Source of the DNA: Nissolia schottii
Taxonomy: Eukaryota; Streptophyta; Magnoliopsida; Fabales; Fabaceae
Assembly (NCBI GenBank): GCA_003254905.1
Contig: QANU01020478.1
Coordinates: 158,385 to 222,384, forward strand
DNA: 64,000 nt
Reading direction: 5' to 3'
The position numbers and the translations under genes were made by a program. This document shows positions 25,513-36,822 of this stretch, piece after piece; positions within the stretch are counted from its first letter, which is position 1; every line of letters starts with the position of its first letter. The notes under the pieces are model-generated. The model did no database searches and was not told the DNA's origin. It was given only the letters and a program-made list of their open reading frames with translations.

Positions 25513-26698
25513 TAGAGAAAGTGAGTGCACGTGTTTGTAGAGTGTGATCGGGGAGGGTGGATGGCAGTAATACAAACATTCTTCATATTCATATGATGTT
25601 GATAACAAAATACAGAATTAATAAACTCAGTTTGAAAGCAGAATTTTCCAATATTTTTCAAATCTCCAGCGTGATGAACTTGTCTCTTGTGGAGCAGTAT
25701 TACAGCAATGTGTCCATTCCGTCATGAAAGTTTAAGTGGATTGAAAGTGTACTTTGCAAAAGAAAAATTCGTAATTCAATTAAAATAGAACATGATATCG
25801 AAAATAAATGGGATCTAATCAATTATATAAGAGCTCAAAAAAAAATTATATGGTTTGTGCTGGAACAGCACAAGTGTAAAATATTTACAAGTTTAAGATT
25901 TACAAGTTCGAGTTTCAAGTTTATTTAAGTACATAAGCATTTCTAGAAGAAATTCCATACCTTTCTTACAACTCATGGAAAGACAGACGTTAATAAAAGA
26001 ATTATTATTGACAAGTTGTGTCATACTGTTCAACATACATTCGGGTCTGCCTTTAAACTGTGTCATGCACTTTTATTCAATAATTCCTTTTTGAACCGCG
26101 AATCTGGCCAACAAACAAGTACAAAAATCATTTCTCGTACACTGTAAGGCAAACAATAAAAGATTTGCAACAACAATCATTTCCCATAATTTCTTGTCCT
26201 TGACGAGTTACAAACATTAGTCATTTTGGCTAACAAAAATTCAAGTGTTTTCCTTGAATCTCAGAATAATTAATATATTTGCCCATTTCAGATCCTTGAG
26301 ACCTTGGCTTTTGAATGACATTTAAGTGGTTAATGTAAATAATTCATTTCAATGAAGAACTATAGCTAAACGAATAATAATTAAAACACAGGAATAGGAG
26401 CTGCATCACATTAACATGACTCAAAATTCTGTAACCACCTATCAGGTCTTTAGCCAGATATACCCCAAGAAAACCAATAAAACTAAAGCAATTAAATATA
26501 TGTTTATCCATGTGTTATCTAATCAACAATAAGCATCCACCATATAATCCCACACCACAATGAAAAATGTATATAGACACTGCTCCAACTCATAACAATC
26601 TATTTCCTTGATTTTTCCTTTCTTTCTGGTGCTCTAGTTCTGCTCAACTACACATGGATTAGAGGCACATCGGAAAGAACGTTGCCACATAAAATAGC

Positions 26699-29600
26699 TT
26701 AGTACTCCCATTTCTTCAACTCCATGCCATCAGGAGGACTTCCCTCTACCGTCTTTGCTCCCACTTCTTTCCAGTTTGTGGACAATACTGTTCCATTAGA
26801 CTCCACCTGCGAGGAATTGAACATGTGTCAGATGCAGTATACATAGCGGCATGCCGCATTGACGGAATTAGCAGGTAATATAAGGGGAAAAAGAAAAGGA
26901 AGGCGGCATTGTACGTGTAGAAACTTACAAATGATTTCCTCATTGCTCTTCGTGTGTCCTCATCTGCATCTTGATATATCTCGCGGAAAAATTTGTTCAG
27001 AGCTGCATCGCCATCAAGCTTTTCTTCTTTTTCCTGACATGAAAAGCATTAGGACCTGGAAGTTCCTCCCTAACACACAAAGAATTTGAACATTTTAGGC
27101 GGCACACAAACCTCTTTCTTTACTTGAGCTTCCAGCTTATCCCAATCTACTCTTTTTGGTTTTGAGGATGGATAAGTAGGTCTTTGAATGCTAGTAACTG
27201 CAAAATTCATTGCACGGAAGTGTGCATTAGCATGTAAACCATGATACAATGCAAGCATGCACAGAAGTTTACCATACAAATGCTTTCACACCACATAAAG
27301 AAAAAGGGTTTAACTAACGAGTGCCTTTAGGGCACTTGTTAAGGAAGCAAAAAGAGAAAGTTTGTATTGGAAAGATAAGTTTTTGAAATATCCAATGCAT
27401 TGAATGCATTTAAAACACTCAAAAATTTACCATTGTGATTACTTAACGAGTGCGCCCTAAGGGAACTCGTCTGGTTAGCAAAACCCAAAGAAAAAACACT
27501 TCAATTTTTTCAGAAGTCAACAAACTTGAAGCAGGATGAGAAACAAGAGCTGAAGAGTCCATCTAAATCTGAAGTTACCTGATGAAACATTAACCTTCTG
27601 TGGAGCTGTGATGCCTCCATGGAATTCTAGAGATGTCCACTGGATATGTTCTGCCTTTGCAAGGCGAATTTCAATTTTGGCAGACAAAACTTCATACCGG
27701 CATCTGGCAGGAATGATCTGAATGAGAAAAACCAAAGATTCACAGGTTAACATAACACATTTTGGATAAATCATATACAAGAGATTCAACGCAACTTGTT
27801 AATTTCACGGACTTCAGTCCAACAAATAAATTTTGAAGAGAACAAAAAAAATATAAAGAAATAGTTAGCATAACTTAAAGCTAGCCCCCCAAACATGACC
27901 ACAACATGGCCAGAGCTAAAATTACAGTATGCAGAAAATGAAGCTCTGTTTCATACCTTTCCAAATAAGCGAGGTTGAAAAGCATATTCATCCTCGCCAG
28001 GGACATTAATTTTAACACTTAGCTACAAACAGAAAAAAGAAGAATAAGCTTAGCATATGATCCTTCAACTTTGTTTATCAAGATGTTAGCAACTGAAACC
28101 AAATAACAGATAGAATGCATTGACTAAATACTATGATCATTAGTGTGAACATACTATTTGTTCACCAAAGTCAATAGTGATGATGTCCCGTGGAATGCCC
28201 TTTGCAAAAATGGTAACAACCACCTCATCAGGTTTTTGGTAATATTCATGCCTGCATTTATATTTCAAAAATTCACCATTGATGAGTGATTAGTATTCTT
28301 CCTTAATTAGAATTTGTCAAATGCAACTGTAGTATTAAAACCATCATAAGGTACAGCTAACCAATTATAGGATGAACATTACATGTATATACAGCAGAAA
28401 ATGCATCATCACTTTCAACACACAGAACAATAACACTGTCAAAATGGAACCAAAAAACAGAAAGTTGAACTAACCTGTATTTAGATTTAGCAATTGTTAC
28501 CGTCGGTTGTTCTGGAACATCATTCTCTGGCTGAACATCTTTTGCAGAAACACCCTGTGTTGTGATCTTCTCAGGTATGGGTGTGACACCCGATTCTTCT
28601 GTTCAACATTATATGTCCACCAAACACATGTAAGATTTGCTGCCAAAAGTGACATGAATCCACATTCTATCTCTCAATAGTCAAGTACACATCAAGAGAT
28701 CTCATAACTCAAATGAAATTTAAAACACCAAAGAAGTAACCAAAAACTAAATAAATAAAAAACAAATGTTTACCAGCAATGAGCTCAACACATTCTTTGA
28801 CCAAATTAGTGAATTTTGAATCTCCTGGAGCCAATGAAGCACCGATCTCTAGGGCTGCCTTAGCAGTCTGATATTCCTCAAGCTTCATGCATGCAGTACT
28901 GCAACCAAATATCAAATAAAAAATTACAACACTACGTTAAGTAACTACAGGACAGATGACCAAATACAAAGAATATAAAATAAAATGCAAATCATGAAGG
29001 TTATGATGTGATCAAATTCCCTGCAAAGAAAACCAGACAAGGTTATCCACAAATATTCATACCAATGCTCAACTTTCACGTAGGCAATATTAATTTGGAT
29101 CAGTTCAATGTGGTCAAAAGAAATAAATGGCACCTGAGTAGCTATAAATCAACAGAATAAGTAGCATTTTACAATTCTACTATTGCAAGAAAGGAATGGA
29201 GTTGACAACATTTATCGTCAAATTATGGTTTGAATATCCTACAAGCTATATAGCAAAGAAAACATTACAGATTATACAACTAACATAAAAGAAAAATACT
29301 CAAAACTTGTAGTGATAATCACAGCCAAAGTATGAACAGAAAGAAGACAAAGTGGCAGCATTAAACTCACCCTTTCCTCAAATATGCTTTAGGGAGAGAA
29401 GGGTTCAACTCAATTGCCTTGTTTGCATCAGCAACAGCCTCTGTNAAAAAAAAGACCCAATTGAGCATGGTCTATCTATTAACTGAAAGTTGACGGATTC
29501 TTGCAAAACCAGCAAAAGGGTATCAGAAAAAACACAAACTTTAATGGAAAGGAGAGAGTGTGCACCAGTTAGGTTTCTGAGTTTGATGTTGGCCTGGGCA

Positions 29601-29725
29601 CGATCGGTGTAGATTTCAGCGCTGTTGGGGTTAAGGGCAATGGCCTGAGTGAGAAGGTCCACGGCAAGATCATAGTCTTCGTCAATGAAAGCCTCTTTGG
29701 CCCTCACTTCGAGATCCGAAGCCAT
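26699..29725 (-). CDS. SGT1: SGT1 co-chaperone (TPR-CS-SGS protein)
   Basis: A complete gene of ten exons: 29725-29566, 29440-29371, 28898-28774, 28598-28475, 28251-28155, 28022-27957, 27717-27579, 27197-27112, 27033-26929, 26806-26699. All have GT-AG borders and the frame closes at 359 aa, typical of plant SGT1. The TPR region (1-118) starts [20 protein letters not shown]. The CS domain (about 160-245) includes [20 protein letters not shown] and [20 protein letters not shown] and binds HSP90. The SGS domain (about 270-359) includes [34 protein letters not shown] and the terminal GMELKKWEY. In plants SGT1 works with HSP90 and RAR1 to stabilise NLR immune receptors and also acts in SCF ubiquitin ligases and auxin signalling. 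One ambiguous base (29445) sits just inside the acceptor of exon 2. A MITE lies in intron 7. Confidence 0.96.
27306..27486. mobile_element. Mutator-like MITE in SGT1 intron 7
   Basis: A 181-bp element. The left end reads GGGTTTAACTAACGAGTGCC, and the right end on the other strand reads GGGTTTTGCTAACCAGACGA; each end also carries its own inner dyad (GAGTGCC...GGGCACTTGTTAA). It is flanked by a perfect 9-bp direct repeat, AAAGAAAAA (27297-27305 and 27487-27495), the length expected of Mutator-like transposition. It encodes nothing. Confidence 0.85.
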
Positions 29726-30106
29726 GGAAGAGCAATGAACGAAGAGAGAGATGAAGAAGAGGAAGAGTCTAGAAAGAGAATCAAAGGGACTCTGTGATTG
29801 ACCTGAGACTGTGTGAGAGGGATGCAGATTGCAATTATGATCATTTATTTCTAAGAGTGAGTGTGGGACCAGAAGGAGTAGACTTCCTAAAACGACTTAT
29901 GATTAGGAAACTACCAAGAACATTTGGGATTAAGGATTTAATGAGAGCTACGTACAGGGGAAAAAACAGAGGAAAATTGCCCTAAAAATTGCAACTTGCA
30001 CAATGATTATGGTTATGGAGGATTCAAAGTACAACTTTTTGCACCTATTATTGTTATTGGAGTGAAGATTCCTGTTTTCACACCGTGAGTTACTAAATTT
30101 AAGAAT

Positions 30107-30372
30107 TGATTTAATTTATAAATTTGTTATAAAATATTATTAGAACTTGATGTCTTGTCTTAACTTGGTTAGTATTTGATTAGATAATGTTGTTGATTTA
30201 ATGTATAAGTTTGTTACAAAATATTATTAAAACATGATTTTTTATCATAATTTGGCTAGTATTTGACTAGATAAACATATGATATTGATTTAATTTATAA
30301 GTTTGTTACAAAATATTCTTAAAATGTAATGTCTTTATCCTAATTTGATTTGTATTTTATTAGATGAACATA
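30107..30372. repeat. Tandem repeat, about 85-93 bp x 3
   Basis: Three diverged units begin at 30107, 30192 and 30285 with TTGATTTAATTTATAAGTTT or close variants, and each contains GTTACAAAATATTATTAAAA-like and GTATTTGATTAGAT-like words. AT-rich, non-coding. Confidence 0.8.
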
Positions 30373-31050
30373 GGTTGATATTAACATATGTTTATTTAAT
30401 CAGATAATAACCAATCAGTCTCATTATTTGCACACCCAAAAAATTGATATTAGATATATTAAGATTGAGAAATAAACATTATAAAGTAAATAAATGAATA
30501 TTATTAAACATATAAACGAATAATATTACACACCCGCGTGTTCGTGCAAACATAAAAACAATCATTATCAAACACATAAACGAAAAAAAATATTAAACTA
30601 GTGTATCCGTGCATGCATAAATGTTTGATGACAATGTCTTTCTCTATCTTGTAATATTTATTTACTTATTTATTTTATAATGTTTATTTTTTTGTTTAGG
30701 CATACACATGTATTAATTTTTTGAATGTATGAATAGTATTTTTGATAACCAAATTAGATACAGAAATACTATTTTAATAATATTTTATAGCAAAGTTAGA
30801 TTTTTTGTTTAAAGTACTTAGATAAAAATAAGATTTCAATTGATTTATGAATTAACTCTTATATTTAAAATGTATTAAATTGTGTTTCAAATAACTAAAA
30901 TAGAAATTAACTTGATTTGGTTTGTTTTTAAATTTTAAAATCAAATCAATTTCAGCTAAATCCTGAAAGGCAAAGGAATAAATATCATAAAATTTATTTA
31001 CCAAATAAAATTATTAATAACTAGATCTGATTTCTAAATCACACTATTTT

Positions 31051-31113
31051 TTTGGTTGATTCCAAACTTAGTACCAAGATATTTGGTTGATTCCAAACTT
31101 AGTGCTATGATAT
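31051..31113. repeat. 32-bp tandem duplication
   Basis: TTTGGTTGATTCCAAACTTA followed by GTACCAAGATA-like sequence occurs twice in direct succession with a few mismatches. Confidence 0.8.
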
Positions 31114-31774
31114 TTGAGTTGGTTCATTCAAATTAATCGTAGTCAAAACTTTCAACTCTTACTTATATAGATGTATCAGAAAAACACTCATATTTATATG
31201 GTAATGTTTCCGGTGTACTACACTTAAAAGAGCAGTTTAGATGTACACCCATTATCAATCAATAGCTGATAATTTTAAAATAAAAAAGATTGCTAAATTA
31301 CACTATTATCCTCACATATTTTCTTATTCCTCCCCTGTCCCTTCCTCCTCCAATACTCCCTAACCTCCTCCTCCACCCACTGCTAACCAGTTCAACCTAC
31401 ATCAAAGCCGCCCTCCGCCGGCGCCTCCAATGCTCTCCGCCCCTAACCCATATCACCACCAATGACTTCACTTCACGACCATTGCTACACCTCGTTCTTG
31501 CCTCTCTCGCAAGGGCCCTAAAGTCGTCGCAGCTCTTTGCACCTGCCTCGACGCCATCTCCCTCTGCCCTCATCTCTGCTGGCATCACTCTTGCTCGTTG
31601 ATACCCCCGCCACCTGTTCATCTCCGCAAAAATTGTTCCTCATGATCTCGCAAGGACGGTGGTGGCACCAACGGTGTGAAAAAGGCTAACAGGGACATTG
31701 TCAACAACATCAACAGATTCAAAATTTTTAGATCTATAAAAACGAAGATCTAAGGCCCTGATTAATTTTTTTTT

Positions 31775-31911
31775 NNNNNNNNNNNNNNNNNNNNNNNNNN
31801 NNNNNNNNNNNNNNNNNNNNNNNNNNNNNNNNNNNNNNNNNNNNNNNNNNNNNNNNNNNNNNNNNNNNNNNNNNNNNNNNNNNNNNNNNNNNNNNNNNNN
31901 NNNNNNNNNNN
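31775..31911. other. Assembly gap
   Basis: 137 unresolved bases bordered on both sides by poly-T, so the gap marks a homopolymer problem and its true length is unknown. Confidence 0.99.
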
Positions 31912-32515
31912 TTTTTTTTTTTTTTTTTTGTGGATTTGAGTTTTTTGATATAGGGTGGTGGCACCAATGAGGGTTATGGTGGTTGCACCAGAGGTGAGTT
32001 GTGGACTGGTGGTGATGTTGGCAACGGGCTATGGAAATGGAAGAGGGATCAGATTGTTGAGGGTAAAGGATAAATTGGTGAGGGTTGATTTGGTAAATTA
32101 ACTAACAAACTTTAACCTGTAAACTTTGCAAATCTATTATAATCATTTTATATTTTAAAAATAATTTAATGATATATTTATCAAACATCATTATTATGGC
32201 TTCTTATTTGTAACAATTTTTGTATTATTTTACCAAATAATATTATTATAATTTTTCATGCACAACTTTAGGAGGCAAAAGTTCTCTAATGATTCCCTTT
32301 CACTTTAATGATTCAATGGTAAAATCTCTCATTTTATCCTCTAAAGTGAGAAATCAGGATCTAAATCCAACTTTTAAAGAATTCCTAGTGCTCTTTAGCC
32401 ATAATATTACCTATATAAGCCTAAGAAAAAGGTTAAAAGACAAGTGCTCATGATTTCCTTTTGTCTTTTTCCTTGTTATTGCAGATACAAGTCTATGACA
32501 TTGAAATTAGTGAAA

Positions 32516-34556
32516 GGGGGAATGACCACCTGGGTCCTGATCTTTCCTGCGTTGCCCATTGATAGATATCATATTTTGATATTTTCATAGGTTAAAATGA
32601 CACTTATCCGCATTGTTTTATATGAATTTAAGAGTCAATTTGCTATATTTATATGATTTTATTAAGTTTTAAAGAGTGGATACATATATGTGTGAATTGA
32701 TGTAATTTTTGTTCATTTCCCATATAGATCAGAGGCATGAATCAAAAGAACTACACAGCAGGAATTAACGTTGACTTTGCCACGGATTTTGCACTAGGAT
32801 GGAGATTGAATCTCGATTTGATATCAGCTACAAAATTGTAGATCTATCTCCTAGCTTTAAGTGGAGATTTGAATCACCTCAATCCGAGATCTGTAGCCAA
32901 AGTTATCGCGATTTTACTAACTACTGTGCACACCAATCCGCTGAGCGACTCTACCAAACCGTTGAGCGACCTCTAAAATTGCTTAAGGCTGAAGAAACTT
33001 CATGCTGAAGCAATCTTATGAACTTGAAAAAATCTATAAAAGGAGGTCAAATCTGAGGCATTCAGCATTCATTCAGCCTCAACACTTGCATCACTTGAAG
33101 AACAACACAAAGAGCAAGGAGAGATTGAGAGGAAGGCAGCGAAGGAAGCCAAGAGAGGTCGAAGAGCACAGCGGCACTCACCATAGTGGCGTGAAAACCT
33201 GTCATGGTGAACATCCATTACCTTGTTCTTTGATTTCTTCTTGTAAGATGGATTTATAATCCTCTTGTTGTTGGGATTTTGACAAGTATTATGGTTTGAT
33301 TGTATCCATTTAACTATTTTCTATATGAATCTATAATATTCCATGATTTAAACGATTTGATCTTGTGTTTAATGCTTGTTTTAGCTTTGCTAAGCTAAAA
33401 CATGATTTGAAACTTGATTGTTTGTGAGTGAGAACTGCATTCATTCAGTTTGAACTAGATTAAATCATCTAATAGTCCTAATTGCTAGAGATAGAGTTAG
33501 GGTTATTAGTCGTTTTAACACCTGAAATTATAGATCGGTTTGTTTTGTTAGTTTGTGTAAGAGATTGACAAAATGACAAAGGGAACCGAGTGATCTTTTC
33601 ATGCTTGAAAGAGATGAACAATATAAGAACTGGTGGCGAGGACTCAAAGGAATTGATAATTCATATGCATTGAATTAGTGGATATATGACAACTGTATTA
33701 TGAGTTAATTCCCAAAAAGCTTTCCTATCTGATTTTCACTCGGTGTCATTTTACCTTTTGTTTAATTTATTTATTTTAAAAATCAATTTACAAGTCATCC
33801 ACTGTATTGTTTAATTAATGGAACTCAAGAATGACTTTATTCAACTCCCTGTGAGACTATACCCGACTATACTGCAATTGAATTCCTTGAGGATTTGAAA
33901 GTTGTAAAGTATGATATATAAAATGACGAGAGTGCAAAATGTTTTCAACACCCACATTGGTCCCTGACAAAAAAAAGCCCCTCAACTTTTCCTTCGTCGG
34001 CTTCGTTCATCCCTCCGTTTACCTTGTCGTCTCCTCGGTAGTTAATGGTTGCCCACATACCCGTTAAAACCCCTCTTTGTCCTAGTCACTACACACCTCA
34101 GCACAAAACTCATAACACACATCACACATCAAAACAACGTCATTTTGCACCAAGCAAAATGACGTCGTTTTACAACTCTATTACAAAATTTTGCAACCCC
34201 CAAAAATTAATTCACTGTTACTTTCACCCTAATTTTACCCCCTCTTCGTCGTCTCCTCTTCCCCCATTTCCGTCCTTCCTCTCTACCCCTCTTCGTCATC
34301 TCACTTCACCCCCTTTTCACACTCACTCATCGTCGATTCCCACTCCTTTTCGTCGATTTCCCATACCCATTTCACAATCTAACTCTCCATCACCATGCAC
34401 TCACCATCATCACTCATCTCCAACAAGAAAAAGAAGAGTGTTGCCACAAAGGAAACGACAAGGTAACAGAGGGATTAATGTGGCCAACAGAGAAAAAGTT
34501 GAGGGACCTATGTGGAAAACACAGAAAATGTCAGAGACCTAGGTGGTCATTCCCCC
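32516..34556. mobile_element. Non-autonomous DNA transposon interrupted by an LTR
   Basis: The left end reads GGGGGAATGACCACCTGGGT, and the right end on the other strand reads GGGGGAATGACCACCTAGGT. Inward, both arms continue with related sequence (CCCTCAACTTTT, then CATCCCTCCGTTTACCTTGT against AATCCCTCTGTTACCTTGT). Without the 1391-bp LTR the element is about 650 bp. It is related to the pieces at 22841-23736. No target duplication was identified, and similarity with copy A continues beyond the right end to 34685, so the true boundary may lie further out. Confidence 0.6.
32560..33950 (+). mobile_element. Solo-LTR-like insertion, 1391 bp
   Basis: It begins TGATAGATATCA and ends TTTTCAACA, with TG...CA termini, and is flanked by CCCAT (32555-32559) and CCCAC (33951-33955), a 5-bp target duplication with one mismatch. 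Inside are a TATA box (CTATAAAAGG, 33034-33043) and, near the end, CAACTCCCTGTGAGAC with AAATTCCTTGAGG-type sequence that recalls large plant LTRs of the Ty3/gypsy Tat/Ogre group. No internal retrotransposon genes are present, so it is best read as a solo LTR. The group assignment is from general resemblance only. Confidence 0.65.
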
Positions 34557-34685
34557 GAAAAAGATATGAGAAGAAAATGAAGGCTCATTTCTAAGTTGTG
34601 ATAGGATTGAGAGTGAGAGTGTGAGGACGGTGAGTGAGAGTGTGAGTACAGAGAGGGGACGGAAAAGATAGGGTAAAGCGAGAGT
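34218..34685. repeat. Copy B of the repeated pair with 22841-23306
   Basis: Direct-orientation match to copy A, with many point differences and a few small gaps. The shared segment includes the right arm of the DNA element and about 130 bp beyond it (ATATGAGAAGAAAATGAAGG to GGGTAAAGCGAGAGT). Confidence 0.75.
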
Positions 34686-35209
34686 TGGGTCCGATTTTAA
34701 TTGGGCTCAATTTAAAAAAAAACTTTTAAAAAAATTCGATTTTAATTTCATAACGGGTTCAGGTTTAGCCTCGGGTAACTCGGCCCAGCCTGGCGTTTAG
34801 AAATCTATGTCTATTTTGGTGTTTAGAAATTCATTGCAGTGCACTTACTGTTTTTTTTTTTGTTTATGTTCCACTAAAATTATGAAAGTTTGAATGGGAA
34901 TGCTAATGTTATAAATTTTATTTCATTTTGTTGTAGTGTTTGAAATTAATAAGTGTTTAGTTAGGAAATATAATGTTTAGTTTGCAAATTTTTTAACTTT
35001 ATTTTTTAATGGATGTTATTTTTTATTTTGAAGTTTAAGATAGTTTTGACCCGTTTTTTGCCCGGTCCAAACCCGGGTTTTAACTTGGCTCGTAAATGAT
35101 TGAGTCTATCGAGTTTAGGGTAAGGTCAGGTTCGGGTCTTCAAAATTGACACGATATAAATATAGGGTTGGGTTTGGATAAAGGTCAACCCGACCCATGA
35201 ACACCCCTG
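34686..35209 (-). mobile_element. hAT-like element remnant
   Basis: On the minus strand the segment begins CAGGGGTGTTCATGGGTCGG, a terminus typical of plant hAT non-autonomous elements, and has GGTTGACC, CGGGTT and GGGTCGG-rich words repeated through its length. The opposite end is not clear. Confidence 0.45.
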
Positions 35210-36822
35210 CTATTAGCATATGCAAGGTCCTCCTCTTCCCTTTTAGCAAGGAATCTTATTTTCTAACCGTTAGATGGAAGTCTCACAAAATCCAATGGCT
35301 AAGAACGCAGTTTACCATGTGCACTTCTAAACTGCTCTTCTAATAAAGTACACCAGAAACATCACCTATTTATTTAAGTCATTTGGAAAGGTCGATATGT
35401 GAAAAATTTGAATAGTAAGCACGAGATTATTGAGAACATCTCCTTTTCTTAATTCGGATTATGGGAAATAATTGCACGCACAATTAATTAGATTTGGCAT
35501 TGAAATGAACGTGGTGTCAAAAACAATTATTGTTGACAAAAAAATGTTACATGTATTCATTGGAACACTGTGTTGACTCACTAGTCATCTACCATAAGAT
35601 AAAATCTTGAAAGGTTAAGACCTCTATTAAAATTTCATAGATGACTAGCGTGTTTGTGGAGTGTATAGTTGTTAGGAATTCGCATATACAAGTTTAGGAG
35701 CAAGATTGAACCACAGGAGTGTCATGGAATGCTTTGATCCCTGAATTGTCAACAAAAGGACATATATCCTATGCTCTCTCCGCCTTCCACGGGATGAGGT
35801 TAGAAGGTGTTCAACTTGAATGAAGATCCTCTTGTTTTTAAAATAAAAATGAGAAAATTAAGTTTTTTCATTATATTATTTATTTTCACGACCATCTTAT
35901 ATTAATGTAGTCATTGACTATAAATAAGTAGTGAGATGTGAAATATAACTTTCTCATTTTCATTTTGAAAATGAGACAATCTTGATCATACTTCATTCAA
36001 CTTGATTCAACTACATTTTTCAACATAGATTGTTTCTGCAATGGAAATTGCTCTCTTACAACATGCAAGATGATAAAGCTAGAAGGTAGGTATACTACAT
36101 GACCCAAAGCTGAGCCCAAATTAAGGGGCGTATATAGAACCAAGCAAAAATGCGATTGATGCCTTGGAACAATCTGGGATGGTTGTAATCGACAAGTAGA
36201 CCAAAAATTTTGTTTTGATTATAACTCCTCGTTCATTTTTATTACATCAAAAGTTATTAATACTCATAATACCGTATCAACACATATCTAGTTTAATAGA
36301 GTGTCGGTCTAGTGTTGACATAATATCTCATATAAGCACAATTTTTTTTATACTAAATGAGTACGAATTATATTTTTGGTAAATTGCACAAATCATCTTT
36401 AAGGTTTATTAAAATTACATTTTACCTCAATTTTTTATTACAATTGTCCATTAATAATTTGTTAAGTTTTTATTTTTATTTAATATAATTTCTATTTTTA
36501 AAAATCTATAATAGAAATAGTGAAAACAATAAAATATTGTCTCCTGTTTCATAATTTTGTGAAAAAACGATGAACACCAAAAAGTTAAAAAGTTACAAGA
36601 TTTTATAGTTTTCACCGTTTTCACTAATTTATAGTTTTCACTGCTTTTACTAATCTAACCAAAAAAAATGAAAAGAGAAATTGAACTTATTAACGACAAT
36701 CAATCGGAAAGAAAAATTAAGATAAAATGCAATTTTGACAAACTTTTAAAATGATATATGCAATTTACCCTTATATTTTTCTCAACCACGCAAGGAGGAA
36801 ATGTAAGCTGGTCCGGTCCAGC

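Larger units (their letters stand above)
18404..26698. other. Intergenic region, repeat-rich
   Basis: No gene recognised in 8.3 kb. It contains an ATA run (19981-19995), a dispersed repeat of the 'TTTAGTCCCTGTAATTT' type at about 20510-20640 (with one ambiguous base at 20570), a run of 12 C (21658-21669), a SINE-like fragment (22005-22078), two pieces of a transposon family (22841-23740) and two tandem arrays (24437 and 25330). The longest open frames, at 23031-23603, fall inside the transposon pieces. A weak 98-codon frame at 24194-24490 is not recognisable. Confidence 0.6.
31200..35366. mobile_element. Candidate Mutator-like element shell, 4.17 kb, with nested insertions
   Basis: The left end GGTAATGTTTCCGGTGTACT and, on the other strand, the right end GGTGATGTTTCTGGTGTACT form terminal inverted repeats that extend about 50 bp (through AAGAGCAGTTTAGA). 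Flanks are TATTTATAT (31191-31199) and TATTTATTT (35367-35375), a 9-bp target duplication with one mismatch. No transposase was recognised. The interior holds a GC-rich coding-like patch (31380-31640), an assembly gap, a second DNA element, an LTR and a hAT-like end. Two independent MITE copies in opposite orientation are a possible alternative, but the flanking repeat argues for one element. Confidence 0.6.
29726..36822. other. Intergenic region occupied by tandem repeats and nested transposons
   Basis: Between the SGT1 5' end and the WRKY 3' end. From about 29.73 kb the first bases form the SGT1 leader and promoter; no TATA box is evident. 30107-30372 is a tandem repeat. About 30460-30700 is an AT-rich dispersed repeat with a GC-rich word (ACACCCGCGTGTTCGTGC) of the kind found in plant MITEs. 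31200-35366 is a Mutator-like shell with nested insertions. 35367-36822 shows no gene. Open frames at 31290-31621, 32799-33259 and 34045-34542 lie inside transposon sequence. Confidence 0.6.

Noticed and set aside
34045..34542. 165-codon plus-strand open frame
   Set aside because: Inside the non-autonomous DNA element; it is low complexity and has no recognisable domain.
10522..34938. CACTACAACAAA at 10522 and its inverse TTTGTTGTAGTG near 34926, reminiscent of CACTA transposon ends
   Set aside because: They are 24 kb apart with unrelated flanks, no subterminal repeats and no target duplication; probably chance.
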